A stretch of DNA of 64,000 nt from Thorsellia anophelis DSM 18579 (lineage in GTDB: Bacteria > Pseudomonadota > Gammaproteobacteria > Enterobacterales > Thorselliaceae). The stretch spans positions 124,001 through 188,000 of the forward strand of contig NZ_FOHV01000005.1 of the NCBI RefSeq assembly GCF_900111395.1, given 5' to 3'. Position numbers and translations under genes: made by a program. A model generated the notes under the pieces. It worked only from the letters and a program-made list of their open reading frames with translations. It made no database searches and was not told where the DNA came from. Positions 1 through 9,007 of the stretch are shown here, in pieces; within the stretch, counting starts at the first letter, position 1, and each line of letters begins with the position of its first letter.

Positions 1-1994
1 GCCTTATTTTTCATAGCTGTTGTTGCTGTAGGGTGAATTTCACCTGCAATTAGCATCGATGCGGTACCTAGCAATTGCTCCCTTTGTGTTGGGGTCAATA
101 AATCAAAATCAATAGCACGCGGCACTGGATTATTGCCATAAATGATTTGACGGATTGCTTTACTTAAATTATCTTCAGATGCCCAACCTGAAATGGTCAT
201 AGTATCAGTAGTTCTAACTACAGATTGGAGTTCATTCCAGACTCTGCTAGCATTAGAGTTTATAGCAGCTTGAATATCAATATCTTTTATTTCCGGTGTT
301 TGTCCACCACCATTATCACCGCCGTCCTCACCGCCACTATCTTTAGTATCATCTCTCTGTAGAGAGATATTTACATTTCCATCTTGATAGGTTACATTTA
401 AATCAGTGTACCAGAATCCGTCTTGTTCGAGTTCATTAAACTCGCCTTCAAGTTCAGTTGCGGCAATAATGTTAAATGACAATGCTTCACCTAACGCAAA
501 TGCTCTAGATTCAATGATTTCATCTATTGGATATAAAGCTAAATTAGCACCTGTTAAGAAAGCTTTACCGTCAATATTGAGCTTATCATTTTTACTTGAT
601 TCATTACCACTTAGCCTAAATTTAACAGTTGAGTTATCATTCAAAACTAAATCACCTGACAGAGTAGTTTCAACTGGAGTAGGATCATAGCCATCTGGGA
701 TTATATAAGCACCATCACTTTTAGTAATGAAGGACTCTGAGAATTGTAAAGTATTAGCACCCATTCCTGTGAATGTTAAACCACTTATAGTGCCACTTTT
801 TAGAATTGTCAAAGTACTCGCACTATTATCAGTATGAATTGCACCTTGAATATCGGAACCTTCTCCTAAAACTAATTTATTATTACCATTTTTTAACCAT
901 ATTGCATAACCATCTAAAGCTGCAGCAGCAGGATTATTTGCTTTTAAATAATCTGAAGGTCCAATATTATTAGTTCCAAGTACTGCTCCATCATCTGTAG
1001 ACCTAATACCTGCTACACCTGCTTTAATTATACCCGTATTGTATAAGGTGATATTCTCACCTACAATAGCTGAGCCACCAGCTCCTGCACTGGCATATTT
1101 ACCAAATACAATATTAGCACCTTCAGTTGCTCGTCTACCACCCGCTGCCCCTCCTTCTCCTTGCCCACCATTACCCACTTGAAATGTGAACGTATTAGCT
1201 TCTAAAGAAAGACCTTCAGCAATAGCATCAGCAATACTTTTACAGGCAGTTGGGCAACCATTCGCTTTTAAAATTGCAACAACATTACCTTGACCACCCT
1301 GTCCTCCTTCGATTGTACCTGTGTTTTCAATAACTGTGTTTGTTGCTATTAATCCAGCACCGCCACCACCACCACTAGCTCCCATACCACCGGCACCACC
1401 TTTAATGTTACCATTATTAACAAGATTAGATTGTGTGACTAAACCAGCACCAGCACCACCACCACCACCACGTAAAATTGCATTATTTCCCAAATAGGTA
1501 CCATTAGGGTCAGTAAAAACTAAGCCACTTGCAACACCACCAGCTCCGCCGATAATAGTTTTACCATTGTCTATGGTAATTGAATCTGTAGCATTGAAAC
1601 CAGTTCCGCCGCCACCAGCTCCACCGTTAGTGCCAATTGTACTTGCACCATTCCCACCTGCTAAAACATCACTGATATATACTAAATCAGATTGCCCACC
1701 TGCCCCACCAACATTACCTTTAACACCACCTATGGCGGCATTTTGTGCAACTCCACCATCACCACCAGCTCCGCCTAGTACACCTACCGAACCAGGTCCA
1801 AGGTTAATATCAAAGTGACCACCACCAAATCCACCGTTTCCACCTGCTGCTACATTAGCAGAAGTAAGACCTATTGCTGATATGATTGCTAATTTGACCA
1901 AATTATTTCTTCCTGAACAGCTTTTTGCCAACTCTGATACCACTTGGGTTAGTCCTGATTGTTGATTTCTAATGACACGATAGATTTTATTCAT
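1..1994 (-). CDS. Glycine-rich autotransporter (type V secretion) passenger, 3' end outside window
   Basis: Reading leftwards from ATG at 1994 the frame stays open to base 1 (664 codons), so the C-terminal part lies outside. The N-terminus is an extended signal peptide of the autotransporter type (ESPR): MNKIYRVI, then VVSELAKS, a hydrophobic stretch and a likely cleavage near AAGGNGG. Residues about 45-270 are dense in GGxGG/GAGG repeats mixed with Asn/Thr-rich beta-helix-like text (LVNNGNI, IENTGTI). About residue 580 an acidic Gly-rich linker (SGGEDGGDNGGG) leads into what should be the translocation unit. An AGAGGA ribosome site sits just upstream. It is divergent from the porin gene at 2317. 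A surface adhesin role is inferred; no catalytic motif was seen. Confidence 0.85.
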   Translation of the reverse strand, partial: MNKIYRVIRNQQSGLTQVVSELAKSCSGRNNLVKLAIISAIGLTSANVAAGGNGGFGGGHFDINLGPGSVGVLGGAGGDGGVAQNAAIGGVKGNVGGAGGQSDLVYISDVLAGGNGASTIGTNGGAGGGGTGFNATDSITIDNGKTIIGGAGGVASGLVFTDPNGTYLGNNAILRGGGGGAGAGLVTQSNLVNNGNIKGGAGGMGASGGGGGAGLIATNTVIENTGTIEGGQGGQGNVVAILKANGCPTACKSIADAIAEGLSLEANTFTFQVGNGGQGEGGAAGGRRATEGANIVFGKYASAGAGGSAIVGENITLYNTGIIKAGVAGIRSTDDGAVLGTNNIGPSDYLKANNPAAAALDGYAIWLKNGNNKLVLGEGSDIQGAIHTDNSASTLTILKSGTISGLTFTGMGANTLQFSESFITKSDGAYIIPDGYDPTPVETTLSGDLVLNDNSTVKFRLSGNESSKNDKLNIDGKAFLTGANLALYPIDEIIESRAFALGEALSFNIIAATELEGEFNELEQDGFWYTDLNVTYQDGNVNISLQRDDTKDSGGEDGGDNGGGQTPEIKDIDIQAAINSNASRVWNELQSVVRTTDTMTISGWASEDNLSKAIRQIIYGNNPVPRAIDFDLLTPTQREQLLGTASMLIAGEIHPTATTAMKNK

Positions 1995-2316
1995 ACTTAA
2001 TTCCTCTTTTTTACCAATGGAAAATAATTTATTCTTAACCTGTTAAAAAATGACTATTGATTTTAAAAAAATAATACTGAGTCAATTCCCCTAACTTTTT
2101 TTATTCCGATTGCCTATACAGTAATTATGTAGAATGGAATTTATACTAAATATAAAATTAATTATGTGAGCTACATCTCGTTATTAGAATAAATAATTCC
2201 TTACAATGAATGCAAGTTCGAATAAACATTTTAATAAACCTTTTATGACAAACTTCAAATCGTTTATACACATCCAGGACTAAACCTGAATTGCAAGAAT
2301 TAATAGGAGAGAATTT
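1995..2316. promoter_or_regulatory. Divergent intergenic region, autotransporter / porin
   Basis: This 322-base AT-rich region must hold promoters for the leftward autotransporter and the rightward porin-lipoprotein pair. No -35/-10 pair with good spacing could be singled out by eye. The only clear elements are the Shine-Dalgarno sites at each edge (AGAGGA on the minus strand, AGGAGAG before 2317). Confidence 0.4.
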
Positions 2317-3378
2317 ATGAAAAAACATGCACTGTTAAGCGCTGCGTTAGCTGCAGCAATGACAATTTCATTTCAAGCCTCAGCTTGGAAACCTAGTGCT
2401 TTTTTTGTTGTTGAAAATGAATCGGAGCATGACAATCCAACATGGGATCATAATTCAGGAACAAGCCTCACAACAGGAATAGTGGGTGGTACTATAGAAG
2501 AGGGCAATTGGTTATTTTCAGGTTCATATGGACAATCATATCAATCTGCCAAAAGAGCTTACAAAAAGAATCAAAATAATTTATTTGTGACTTATCTTAA
2601 TACATACCAAGGACCTTGGGGTGGACAGGATAGTGATTTTTCATTAAAGGTTGGATATCGAGGTGAAAATCATAGCAGAGCGCCTGCGAGTAATAACGCT
2701 CTAAATGCAGCATCATTAAAAACTGATCTCATTTCTAATGAACAGCGCAATGAATATTGGATTGTTCCGACTGCAAACTATAAATTTAGTAGAAATTTTA
2801 GAATTCATGGTCAATACACTTATCGTTACATTGATAGACAGTTAACCTATTTAAAGCGCTTTGAACAACCTAAATATTTTTCTGAAACAATTAATACTAG
2901 TAGCGATATCCAAAGTGGTTATGCAGGATTCAGGTATACCTTTGAAAAAGGTGTTACTGATTTCACTAGAAATTTTATTGAGGTTAACTATTATTTTACA
3001 ACTGAGAATTTAAAAAACACCTTGTATAATGATGAGCATTTTATATGGGTTAGAGGATATGTTCCGTATAAAGTAAACGGATACATAGGTGGTATCTCTC
3101 CATATGTATACTGGGACTTTAAAGAAGCTAATCGTGATTATTATAATTCATATGGAACATTATTAAGATCTGAAGAAGCATCTAGACCTCGTTATGGAAT
3201 GCGATTAAGTCAAAATCTACCTAGTGGTTGGTCCATTGCCTTTGATGGTTATTATAGTCCTCGCAAACATACTGTCACTTATGATTTTGATCCAAAATAT
3301 ACAGGAAATGTTATCGGTGAAGATAATGTTGATATTAATTTCCTATACGGTGCATTAGAACTAACTAAACGTTTTTAA
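2317..3378 (+). CDS. Outer-membrane beta-barrel porin, OmpG-like
   Basis: 353 residues. A signal peptide covers residues 1-23 with an A-S-A cleavage site before Trp24. The mature part is rich in alternating aromatic/polar beta strands (for example FRIHGQYTYRY, GYAGFRYTFEKG, WSIAFDGYYSPR) and ends in Lys-Arg-Phe, the C-terminal aromatic expected of BAM substrates. Strand order and the RxYVPY segment resemble the monomeric porin OmpG, although it is about 50 residues longer than E. coli OmpG. A role in passive sugar uptake is inferred from that resemblance. The start has AGGAGAG upstream. It probably shares a transcript with the lipoprotein gene 46 bases downstream. A KdgM-type porin is the main alternative. 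Confidence 0.7.
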   Translation: MKKHALLSAALAAAMTISFQASAWKPSAFFVVENESEHDNPTWDHNSGTSLTTGIVGGTIEEGNWLFSGSYGQSYQSAKRAYKKNQNNLFVTYLNTYQGPWGGQDSDFSLKVGYRGENHSRAPASNNALNAASLKTDLISNEQRNEYWIVPTANYKFSRNFRIHGQYTYRYIDRQLTYLKRFEQPKYFSETINTSSDIQSGYAGFRYTFEKGVTDFTRNFIEVNYYFTTENLKNTLYNDEHFIWVRGYVPYKVNGYIGGISPYVYWDFKEANRDYYNSYGTLLRSEEASRPRYGMRLSQNLPSGWSIAFDGYYSPRKHTVTYDFDPKYTGNVIGEDNVDINFLYGALELTKRF

Positions 3379-3424
3379 TAGAAAAAACTTTATATTCAAT
3401 TTTTAATATAGGTAACATATAAAT

Positions 3425-4291
3425 ATGCTAAAGAAAACACTCAAACTTACCTTAATTGTAAGTACTATCACATTATTAGTTGCATGTGGTTCAGGTGGTG
3501 GGACTAGAATCGTAAATTACTTAGATACAAGTAGTGCTGAATTGAAACATATAGGTGGATTAATTTTCCGTAATGAAACAGGTGGTAAAAAAGACAACCT
3601 TGCTTTTTGGAATAAAAATGAAGAGTTTCCATCATTGGGAATAGGCCATTTTATTTGGTATCCTGAAAGCTTTGAACCACTTTTTCCAGATTCTTTTCCA
3701 GGATTAATTGCTTTTTATAAGGAACAAGGTATTGAACCACCAGCTGTTTTAACCTCGCGTTATTCTGCTTGGCCAACTCGTGAAGAATTTGAAGCTGCAC
3801 GTTCTCGTGGTGAACTAAAAGAAGTGATTAATTTCTTAGACTCTACGAAAGGTGTTCAAGTTCAATACATTGCACTTCGTCTAAAAGACGCCTTACCTAA
3901 AATGATGGCGGCATCCGACAACCCAGATCATGTTGAGCAGCAATTTAACCGTATTATGAATTCGCCAAATGGCTTATATCCTTTGATTGACTATGTAAAC
4001 TTTAAAGGAGAAGGCGTAAAAACTGTTCCAGAATACAATAATGTAGGTTGGGGGCTAAGACAGGTGCTAGAAGGTATGTCTGGCTCAGATACAGGTAAAA
4101 AAGCATTTGAAGATTTTGCCCGTAGCTGCGCAAATATCCTAACAGTCAGGGTTGAAAATCAGCCTAGCGGTAAGTCAGAACAGTCATTCTTACCTGGCTG
4201 GATTAATCGTTGTAAAACTTATGTATCAGATACATCAGGTGGCGACACTGAGCAAAATGAGTCAGAATCCTCTGTCAACACATCAGTATAA
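3425..4291 (+). CDS. Lipoprotein with lysozyme-like motif
   Basis: 288 residues. A lipoprotein signal peptide ends in the lipobox LLVAC (Cys21), followed by a Gly/Ser-rich spacer; no Asp follows the Cys, so outer-membrane sorting is expected. Residues 48-80 carry NETGG (Glu51) and then SLGIGHFIWYP (Gly72-His75), which resembles the Glu plus GxGH arrangement of phage-type lysozymes. The conserved-looking segment continues to about residue 245, and the tail (TSGGDTEQNESESS) is low-complexity and acidic. I recognise a widespread gammaproteobacterial family with the GIGHFIWYP block but not a named gene. A peptidoglycan or glycan hydrolase role is inference. It follows the porin gene and ends at a strong stem-loop. 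Confidence 0.65.
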   Translation: MLKKTLKLTLIVSTITLLVACGSGGGTRIVNYLDTSSAELKHIGGLIFRNETGGKKDNLAFWNKNEEFPSLGIGHFIWYPESFEPLFPDSFPGLIAFYKEQGIEPPAVLTSRYSAWPTREEFEAARSRGELKEVINFLDSTKGVQVQYIALRLKDALPKMMAASDNPDHVEQQFNRIMNSPNGLYPLIDYVNFKGEGVKTVPEYNNVGWGLRQVLEGMSGSDTGKKAFEDFARSCANILTVRVENQPSGKSEQSFLPGWINRCKTYVSDTSGGDTEQNESESSVNTSV

Positions 4292-4298
4292 TTTATTG

Positions 4299-4335
4299 TA
4301 ATATACAAACCCGCTTTACGCGGGTTTGTATATTA
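4299..4335. terminator. Bidirectional stem-loop terminator
   Basis: A perfect 16-bp inverted repeat (arms 4299-4314 and 4320-4335) with a 5-base loop and an AT-rich foot lies between the convergent lipoprotein and glycosyltransferase-like genes. The foot supplies a short U-rich end in both directions. Confidence 0.85.
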
Positions 4336-4405
4336 CAACATCCTAACTTTATATTTTTAACAGCCTTTATAATTCGAAAAATAATTAGACTAACAGAATA
4401 CTGTA

Positions 4406-5299
4406 TCAAATTAATTGACCATTAAATATCACATTTGCAGCTAGTGTTTTAGTAGCGACTTGATATTCTTCTATTAAGTTATCATGCTCAATTGTCAATT
4501 TCATGATATCTTCAACGTAGTTTCGTTTATTAGCAAAATTATCACCATATCCTATTCCACCTATATGAAACCAGATATTATCAATAACCTGTATATTAAC
4601 TGCTTCTCTATTTGGTAACTCTAATGTCGCGATTTTATTATTGGCATACTCTTTAGGGTTGAGTTGAGTCGGTCGATAAAGTGATTCATAATTATAGCCG
4701 CCTGTATCTAGTGCGATTTGGAAGTGATACATAAAATCAATTTTTTTATTTTCCATATTACGCCTATCAAAAAAAGTATAACCAGCCCACGTTTGCCACG
4801 TTTCTCTTCCGCCACCATATAATAAGCCATAAAAGGGCTTGTTCTGGAGTGCGGGTTTAATTGTGAAATCAGCTAAAGGTATTAGGTCATGATCGATAAA
4901 CCCAAAATAATCAGGTTTTTTGAGCTGTATGAATTGCGCATAAATCCAATTCATAGCCAAAGCATGTGAACGATTTGGATGTTTAACTTTATTTCTAGGT
5001 AGTCTGTAGTAAAAAATACCTAGAGTAATGCAGTGTTGCTTAATTTCATTAGCTTGATCTTCATTTTTTGAATTATCAAAAATAAGCAATTCAATGTCCT
5101 GACAATGTTTCTGAATTTGGGTTATTTGCCATTTTGTCACACTTGGATTTTGAAATGTAATACTGATAACTGGGACCTTGTTTGGATCAAGCTTTAACTG
5201 TTCAAATTGCTTACGAGTTTTTTCGTCGGACTTATTGTATAAATTACTTAACAACTGATTTCTTAGGTATTTAATTTTATATTTTAATGCATGAAACAT
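4406..5299 (-). CDS. Glycosyltransferase-like protein (GT-A fold suspected)
   Basis: About 297 residues from ATG at 5299; a TTG eight codons upstream (5323) is also in frame, and neither has a good Shine-Dalgarno. The text VPVISITFQNPS...ELLIFDNSKN near the N-terminus, SHALAMNWIYAQF, and a GFIDHDLIPL block with the acidic DHD motif look like a GT-A nucleotide-sugar transferase with a DxD-like metal site. There is no signal peptide or clear membrane segment. It stands alone, with no polysaccharide genes nearby, so the acceptor cannot be guessed. The family call rests on motif pattern only. Confidence 0.5.
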   Translation of the reverse strand: MFHALKYKIKYLRNQLLSNLYNKSDEKTRKQFEQLKLDPNKVPVISITFQNPSVTKWQITQIQKHCQDIELLIFDNSKNEDQANEIKQHCITLGIFYYRLPRNKVKHPNRSHALAMNWIYAQFIQLKKPDYFGFIDHDLIPLADFTIKPALQNKPFYGLLYGGGRETWQTWAGYTFFDRRNMENKKIDFMYHFQIALDTGGYNYESLYRPTQLNPKEYANNKIATLELPNREAVNIQVIDNIWFHIGGIGYGDNFANKRNYVEDIMKLTIEHDNLIEEYQVATKTLAANVIFNGQLI

Positions 5300-5354
5300 A
5301 TCTATAATCCATCTTATTTTCAACTTGATGATTAAATTTCATCATACTAAATTA

Positions 5355-5390
5355 ATAAAACCTACCCCACTAAACAAAATGTGGGATAAG
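5355..5390 (-). terminator. Rho-independent terminator of tcyP-like gene
   Basis: Read on the minus strand, a 10-bp stem (5390-5381 with 5370-5361, including G-U pairs) and 10-base loop are followed by a TTTTATT tail, 13 bases after the symporter stop codon. Confidence 0.7.
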
Positions 5391-5402
5391 TTAATATTTT
5401 AT

Positions 5403-6845
5403 TTAAATGTTTGTTTCATCTGACATATCAACTTGAACACTAGCATCATTAAATAGAGCCATATCCATAGTCCCTATGCCTTTGTCTGTCACTACTGCAG
5501 CAGTCATCGTACCAGAAACATTCGCAAGCGTGCGCGCCATATCAATAATAGGATCAATTGCAAGGACTACGGCTATCATTGGAAAATACTCCCCCATTCC
5601 CATACCTGATAACGTAATACTCGCTGCAATCGTTGCCGTACCTGGGATGCCCGCTATACCAATAGAGCCTAGTACAACAACTAAAACTAACATCAAATAA
5701 AACTGGATGTTTACTTCAATACCAATAGTGTGAGCTAACATCACTGCAAGCAGGGCTGGAAAAAATCCAGCACAACCATTCATGCCAATTGTGCTACCTA
5801 ATGAACCAACGAGGTTTGCTGTCGCATTATTCACCCCCATACGAGTTTTTAATGTTGCAATAGTCATGGGTAATGTGCCAACTGATGAGCGACTTGTAAA
5901 CGCCATTAACCATGTCGCAGCAGCTTTTTTTGCAAACATAACAGGTGAAACACCATGCAAAGTTACTAATATCAGATGTATAACAATCATGATAAAAGTA
6001 GCAATATAAATTGCTAGTATAAAAGAAGACACTTCAAAAATTGCATCGATACCATTAGATACAATTGTTCTTGCAAGAAGCGCAACAACTGCATAAGGCA
6101 TGTATTTTATGATAGTCATAGCAATAGACATTACTATCTTATAAAGACCATTTATAAATAATTTAAATGCACCTATCGCTTCAGGATTTTTTTTCTCCAT
6201 GCGATTAGCACCAATACCTATTAGTGCTGAGAAAATAACTAGACCAACAACATTATCAGCGCTCATAGCTCCGATAATATTACTCGGAATAAGATTAATT
6301 AAGGTATCTATCAGATTTTTGTATTCTCTTATTTCTGCGACTTTATCCGTACTCGCAATTTGTTGCTGAGATAGTTCCAGTCCCATTACAGATGCAAGGA
6401 AAATACCTAGTACAGCTGCAATTGCAGTAGTGAAAAGCAACCAAAAGATACTTCTCACAGCAACTTTTGGTAGGTTTTCCTTGCCAGAGAAATCCAAAAT
6501 TACTTTGACGATAGAGACGAAAATCAAAGGAATGACTAGCATGCGAATAAAGGCAACAAACGCCCTACCAAATAAACCATACCATGTTGCGGTTTCTTTC
6601 ATCCAAGTTGTTGGAGCATCAGGAAAACCTCCAGCAAGCTGAACTCCAAATCCTAATATTCCACCTAGTAATAACCCAACCATCATTCTTATTGAGAATG
6701 ACATTTTTTGATTTTGTAATACCTTTAAAATATAAAAACAACCTGCTAAAAAAGCTAAAGCAATCAGTGTTTGGTAGTGTGTTAAAAATAAGAAGTTTTG
6801 AAATAAAACTCCATCGAATAGTGCGCTTGATGTAGTCGCCCCCAT
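5403..6845 (-). CDS. tcyP: L-cystine/dicarboxylate-family Na+ or H+ symporter, TcyP-like
   Basis: 480 residues, a member of the DAACS (glutamate/dicarboxylate symporter) family in the inner membrane. About eight to ten hydrophobic segments are visible. The re-entrant-loop signatures AFTSRSSVGTLP, TIGMNGCAGFFPALLAVM and DPIIDMARTLANVSG match the TcyP (YdjN) subgroup better than DctA or GltP. The start at 6845 has AAGGAG. The neighbour upstream encodes the cysteine desulfidase CyuA, so cystine import coupled to cysteine breakdown is a sensible reading. The 226-base gap between them could hold a separate promoter. Substrate is inferred from family and neighbour. Confidence 0.75.
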   Translation of the reverse strand: MGATTSSALFDGVLFQNFLFLTHYQTLIALAFLAGCFYILKVLQNQKMSFSIRMMVGLLLGGILGFGVQLAGGFPDAPTTWMKETATWYGLFGRAFVAFIRMLVIPLIFVSIVKVILDFSGKENLPKVAVRSIFWLLFTTAIAAVLGIFLASVMGLELSQQQIASTDKVAEIREYKNLIDTLINLIPSNIIGAMSADNVVGLVIFSALIGIGANRMEKKNPEAIGAFKLFINGLYKIVMSIAMTIIKYMPYAVVALLARTIVSNGIDAIFEVSSFILAIYIATFIMIVIHLILVTLHGVSPVMFAKKAAATWLMAFTSRSSVGTLPMTIATLKTRMGVNNATANLVGSLGSTIGMNGCAGFFPALLAVMLAHTIGIEVNIQFYLMLVLVVVLGSIGIAGIPGTATIAASITLSGMGMGEYFPMIAVVLAIDPIIDMARTLANVSGTMTAAVVTDKGIGTMDMALFNDASVQVDMSDETNI

Positions 6846-7071
6846 AAACTGCTCCTTAATTAAAGTTTCATAATCAATAAACTTGCTACCGCAATTTTTT
6901 TGTTAGGCCAAACCAATTAAATGATGCCCTAAATTGCACTTTTCAATAACTATAACTGTCACTATGTATACTTAAATAATTTTAGAACAAAAAACTATAA
7001 GACAACCAATCTGTCTCATGAATGCTTTTCAATATGCCATTACGCTAAATGCTGTAAATAACAAGCCAAGG

Positions 7072-8436
7072 TTAGCAATTGTCCTTCTTCACCATAATTT
7101 CTATAATCTGTACATCTGTTTGTTGCATGCTACCTCTAGCTAATGAGCATAAATTTTCAATAGATTGGTCTACATCATGACTCACAATTCCTTCATTGCC
7201 AGTGACGCCACTTGAGCTAATTGCCATGAGCACGGCTTTAAATGCAGAGCTTGCTGAGGTGGAGACTTTCATAGCGCAACTATTTGATGCCCCGTCACAA
7301 ATAATACCAGCGATATCGCCTACCATACTTGATAAGGCTAAGCTTATTGGTTGATATTCACCCTTACCAAGTAACCATGCCATGCCGGCTGCAGATCCCA
7401 TCGCAGCAGTACTGACAGCGCACATTGCTGAAAGTTTGGGTAATTTACTGTGAATATAAACCGCAATCAGATGCGATAATATCAAGGCACGTGCACGTTG
7501 TTCTGCCGTCGCCTTTAAATGATCCGCAACCACAACAACAGGCATTGTTGCTGATATCCCTTGATTACCCGATCCTGAATTACTCATTGCAGGTAAAGTT
7601 GCTCCTCCCATCCTTGCATCTGAAGCAGCCGTTGAACGAATTAGAATATTAGACAATAAATCATCAGAGAGTAATCCTGTTTCTATTTGAGCTTTTAATG
7701 TTCTGCCAATATGAAGCCCATAATTATGTTTCATCCCTTCTTCAGAAAGCGCATTGTTTAACGCTTCAGCCTGTAGGATAAATTCTATCTGTTCAAAGGG
7801 AACATTATGCGCAAATTCATATATAGATTTAACAGTTGCTTCTCTTAGGCAATACGGAGCCGTATTATCGATTGTTTCATCTAATTTAAGCTCAAACAGC
7901 ACTTCTTTATTTTTTTCAATCTTAATTACTTGAGTGTGAGAATCTGCAATCGCAACTGTCACAGAGTCTTCAGAAGCAACAATCGTTACTTCTGAATATA
8001 AAATATTAGCCACTGGCTTAATCGCAACATTTACACGATTAGTTTCAAGTAAGTATTTACCCGCTGTGACAATCTCATCATTTAATCCCTTTAAAACTTC
8101 AAGCCCACCTTTTGGATCGCCTCCTAATGCGCCGACTGCTGCAGCGATAGGCAGCCCTACCATTCCGGTACCTGGTACAGAAACGCCCATACCATTTTTC
8201 ATTAAATTGGCGGAAACTTTACCGTTAATTGATGTAATTTGGCCTAATTTAGTGGAAATTGGGGTAGTATCATCAAAGAGATAGCTTCCTGCTATCGCAC
8301 TTGCTAATGCTAAAGAGATAGGTTCAGTACAACCTAGTGCGGGTAAAACTTCATGGTGTATGGCACGTAAATAAACCGCCCATTGACTATTATATTCAGT
8401 TTGATTCCCTGAAGAAGTAGGGTTAATGCTTGACAT
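7072..8436 (-). CDS. cyuA: L-cysteine desulfidase CyuA (YhaM, UPF0597)
   Basis: 454 residues, close to the family length. It converts cysteine to pyruvate, ammonia and sulfide in the cytoplasm using a 4Fe-4S cluster. Visible family marks are LPALGCTEP (Cys36), the Ser/Gly-rich SNSGSGNQGI block and GIICDGASNSCAMK near the C-terminus; these cysteines are the expected cluster ligands. In E. coli the partner is the transporter CyuP; here a TcyP-like symporter follows on the same strand. An AAGGA site precedes the ATG. A serine dehydratase is the related alternative but the whole-length pattern is that of CyuA. Confidence 0.85.
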   Translation of the reverse strand: MSSINPTSSGNQTEYNSQWAVYLRAIHHEVLPALGCTEPISLALASAIAGSYLFDDTTPISTKLGQITSINGKVSANLMKNGMGVSVPGTGMVGLPIAAAVGALGGDPKGGLEVLKGLNDEIVTAGKYLLETNRVNVAIKPVANILYSEVTIVASEDSVTVAIADSHTQVIKIEKNKEVLFELKLDETIDNTAPYCLREATVKSIYEFAHNVPFEQIEFILQAEALNNALSEEGMKHNYGLHIGRTLKAQIETGLLSDDLLSNILIRSTAASDARMGGATLPAMSNSGSGNQGISATMPVVVVADHLKATAEQRARALILSHLIAVYIHSKLPKLSAMCAVSTAAMGSAAGMAWLLGKGEYQPISLALSSMVGDIAGIICDGASNSCAMKVSTSASSAFKAVLMAISSSGVTGNEGIVSHDVDQSIENLCSLARGSMQQTDVQIIEIMVKKDNC

Positions 8437-9007
8437 TTAACATTCCTTTATATTGTTATTAGGTTCCATATTATACTTTTTAGCTGAGAAAGAAAGTGCC
8501 TTTTATCAACACTAATAAGTCATCTTAAGTCTAAAGTACTCATCCTGGCTATCAAGATCATACTAAACTGCTGATATATAACTGTTATCTCACGCATACT
8601 TTTTCATTTTTTATGTTTTTTTATTTACCTATTGAGTTATATCAATAATTTAGCAGATCATTGTGTTTTAAATCAACTTTAAAAAAGTGGGTAACAAGAA
8701 GCTAATCAATTATATTCATTTAATCTCAGCCATACTCATATAATATCGCCTAATTAGCATTTAACATTCTAAAATAAATAGAAAATAACGAACCTAACTA
8801 ACGCCATGATTAAATTTTATAATGAAAGAGTTGAATGAAAAACTGTGTGAATAAAGAGGCTACCATGAACATACTAAGGGGAAACAATCAAAAATGAAAG
8901 TTAATTCATCATTTAGTGTGAGTACTAAATGAGACCCTATCTTAATGGTTTTAAAATTAAAATAAGGTCAATTAATTTAATATTAAGTCAAAATAGAGTT
9001 ATGATTT
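8437..9007. other. Intergenic region with stem-loop at 8933-8969
   Basis: 571 bases without a credible gene. The right part holds a stem-loop: arms 8933-8946 and 8956-8969 pair over 14 bp on the minus strand (two G-U pairs), 39 bases after the stop of the sugar-binding protein gene, which suits a terminator for the 17.4-to-9.0 kb operon although no strong U tract follows. The left part should contain the cyuA promoter; no clear box was identified. Confidence 0.5.

Noticed and set aside
1567-1818. Plus-strand frame rich in proline
   Set aside because: It is the complement of the Gly-rich repeats of the autotransporter gene (GGT/GGC read backwards gives Pro/Ala) and has no ribosome site.
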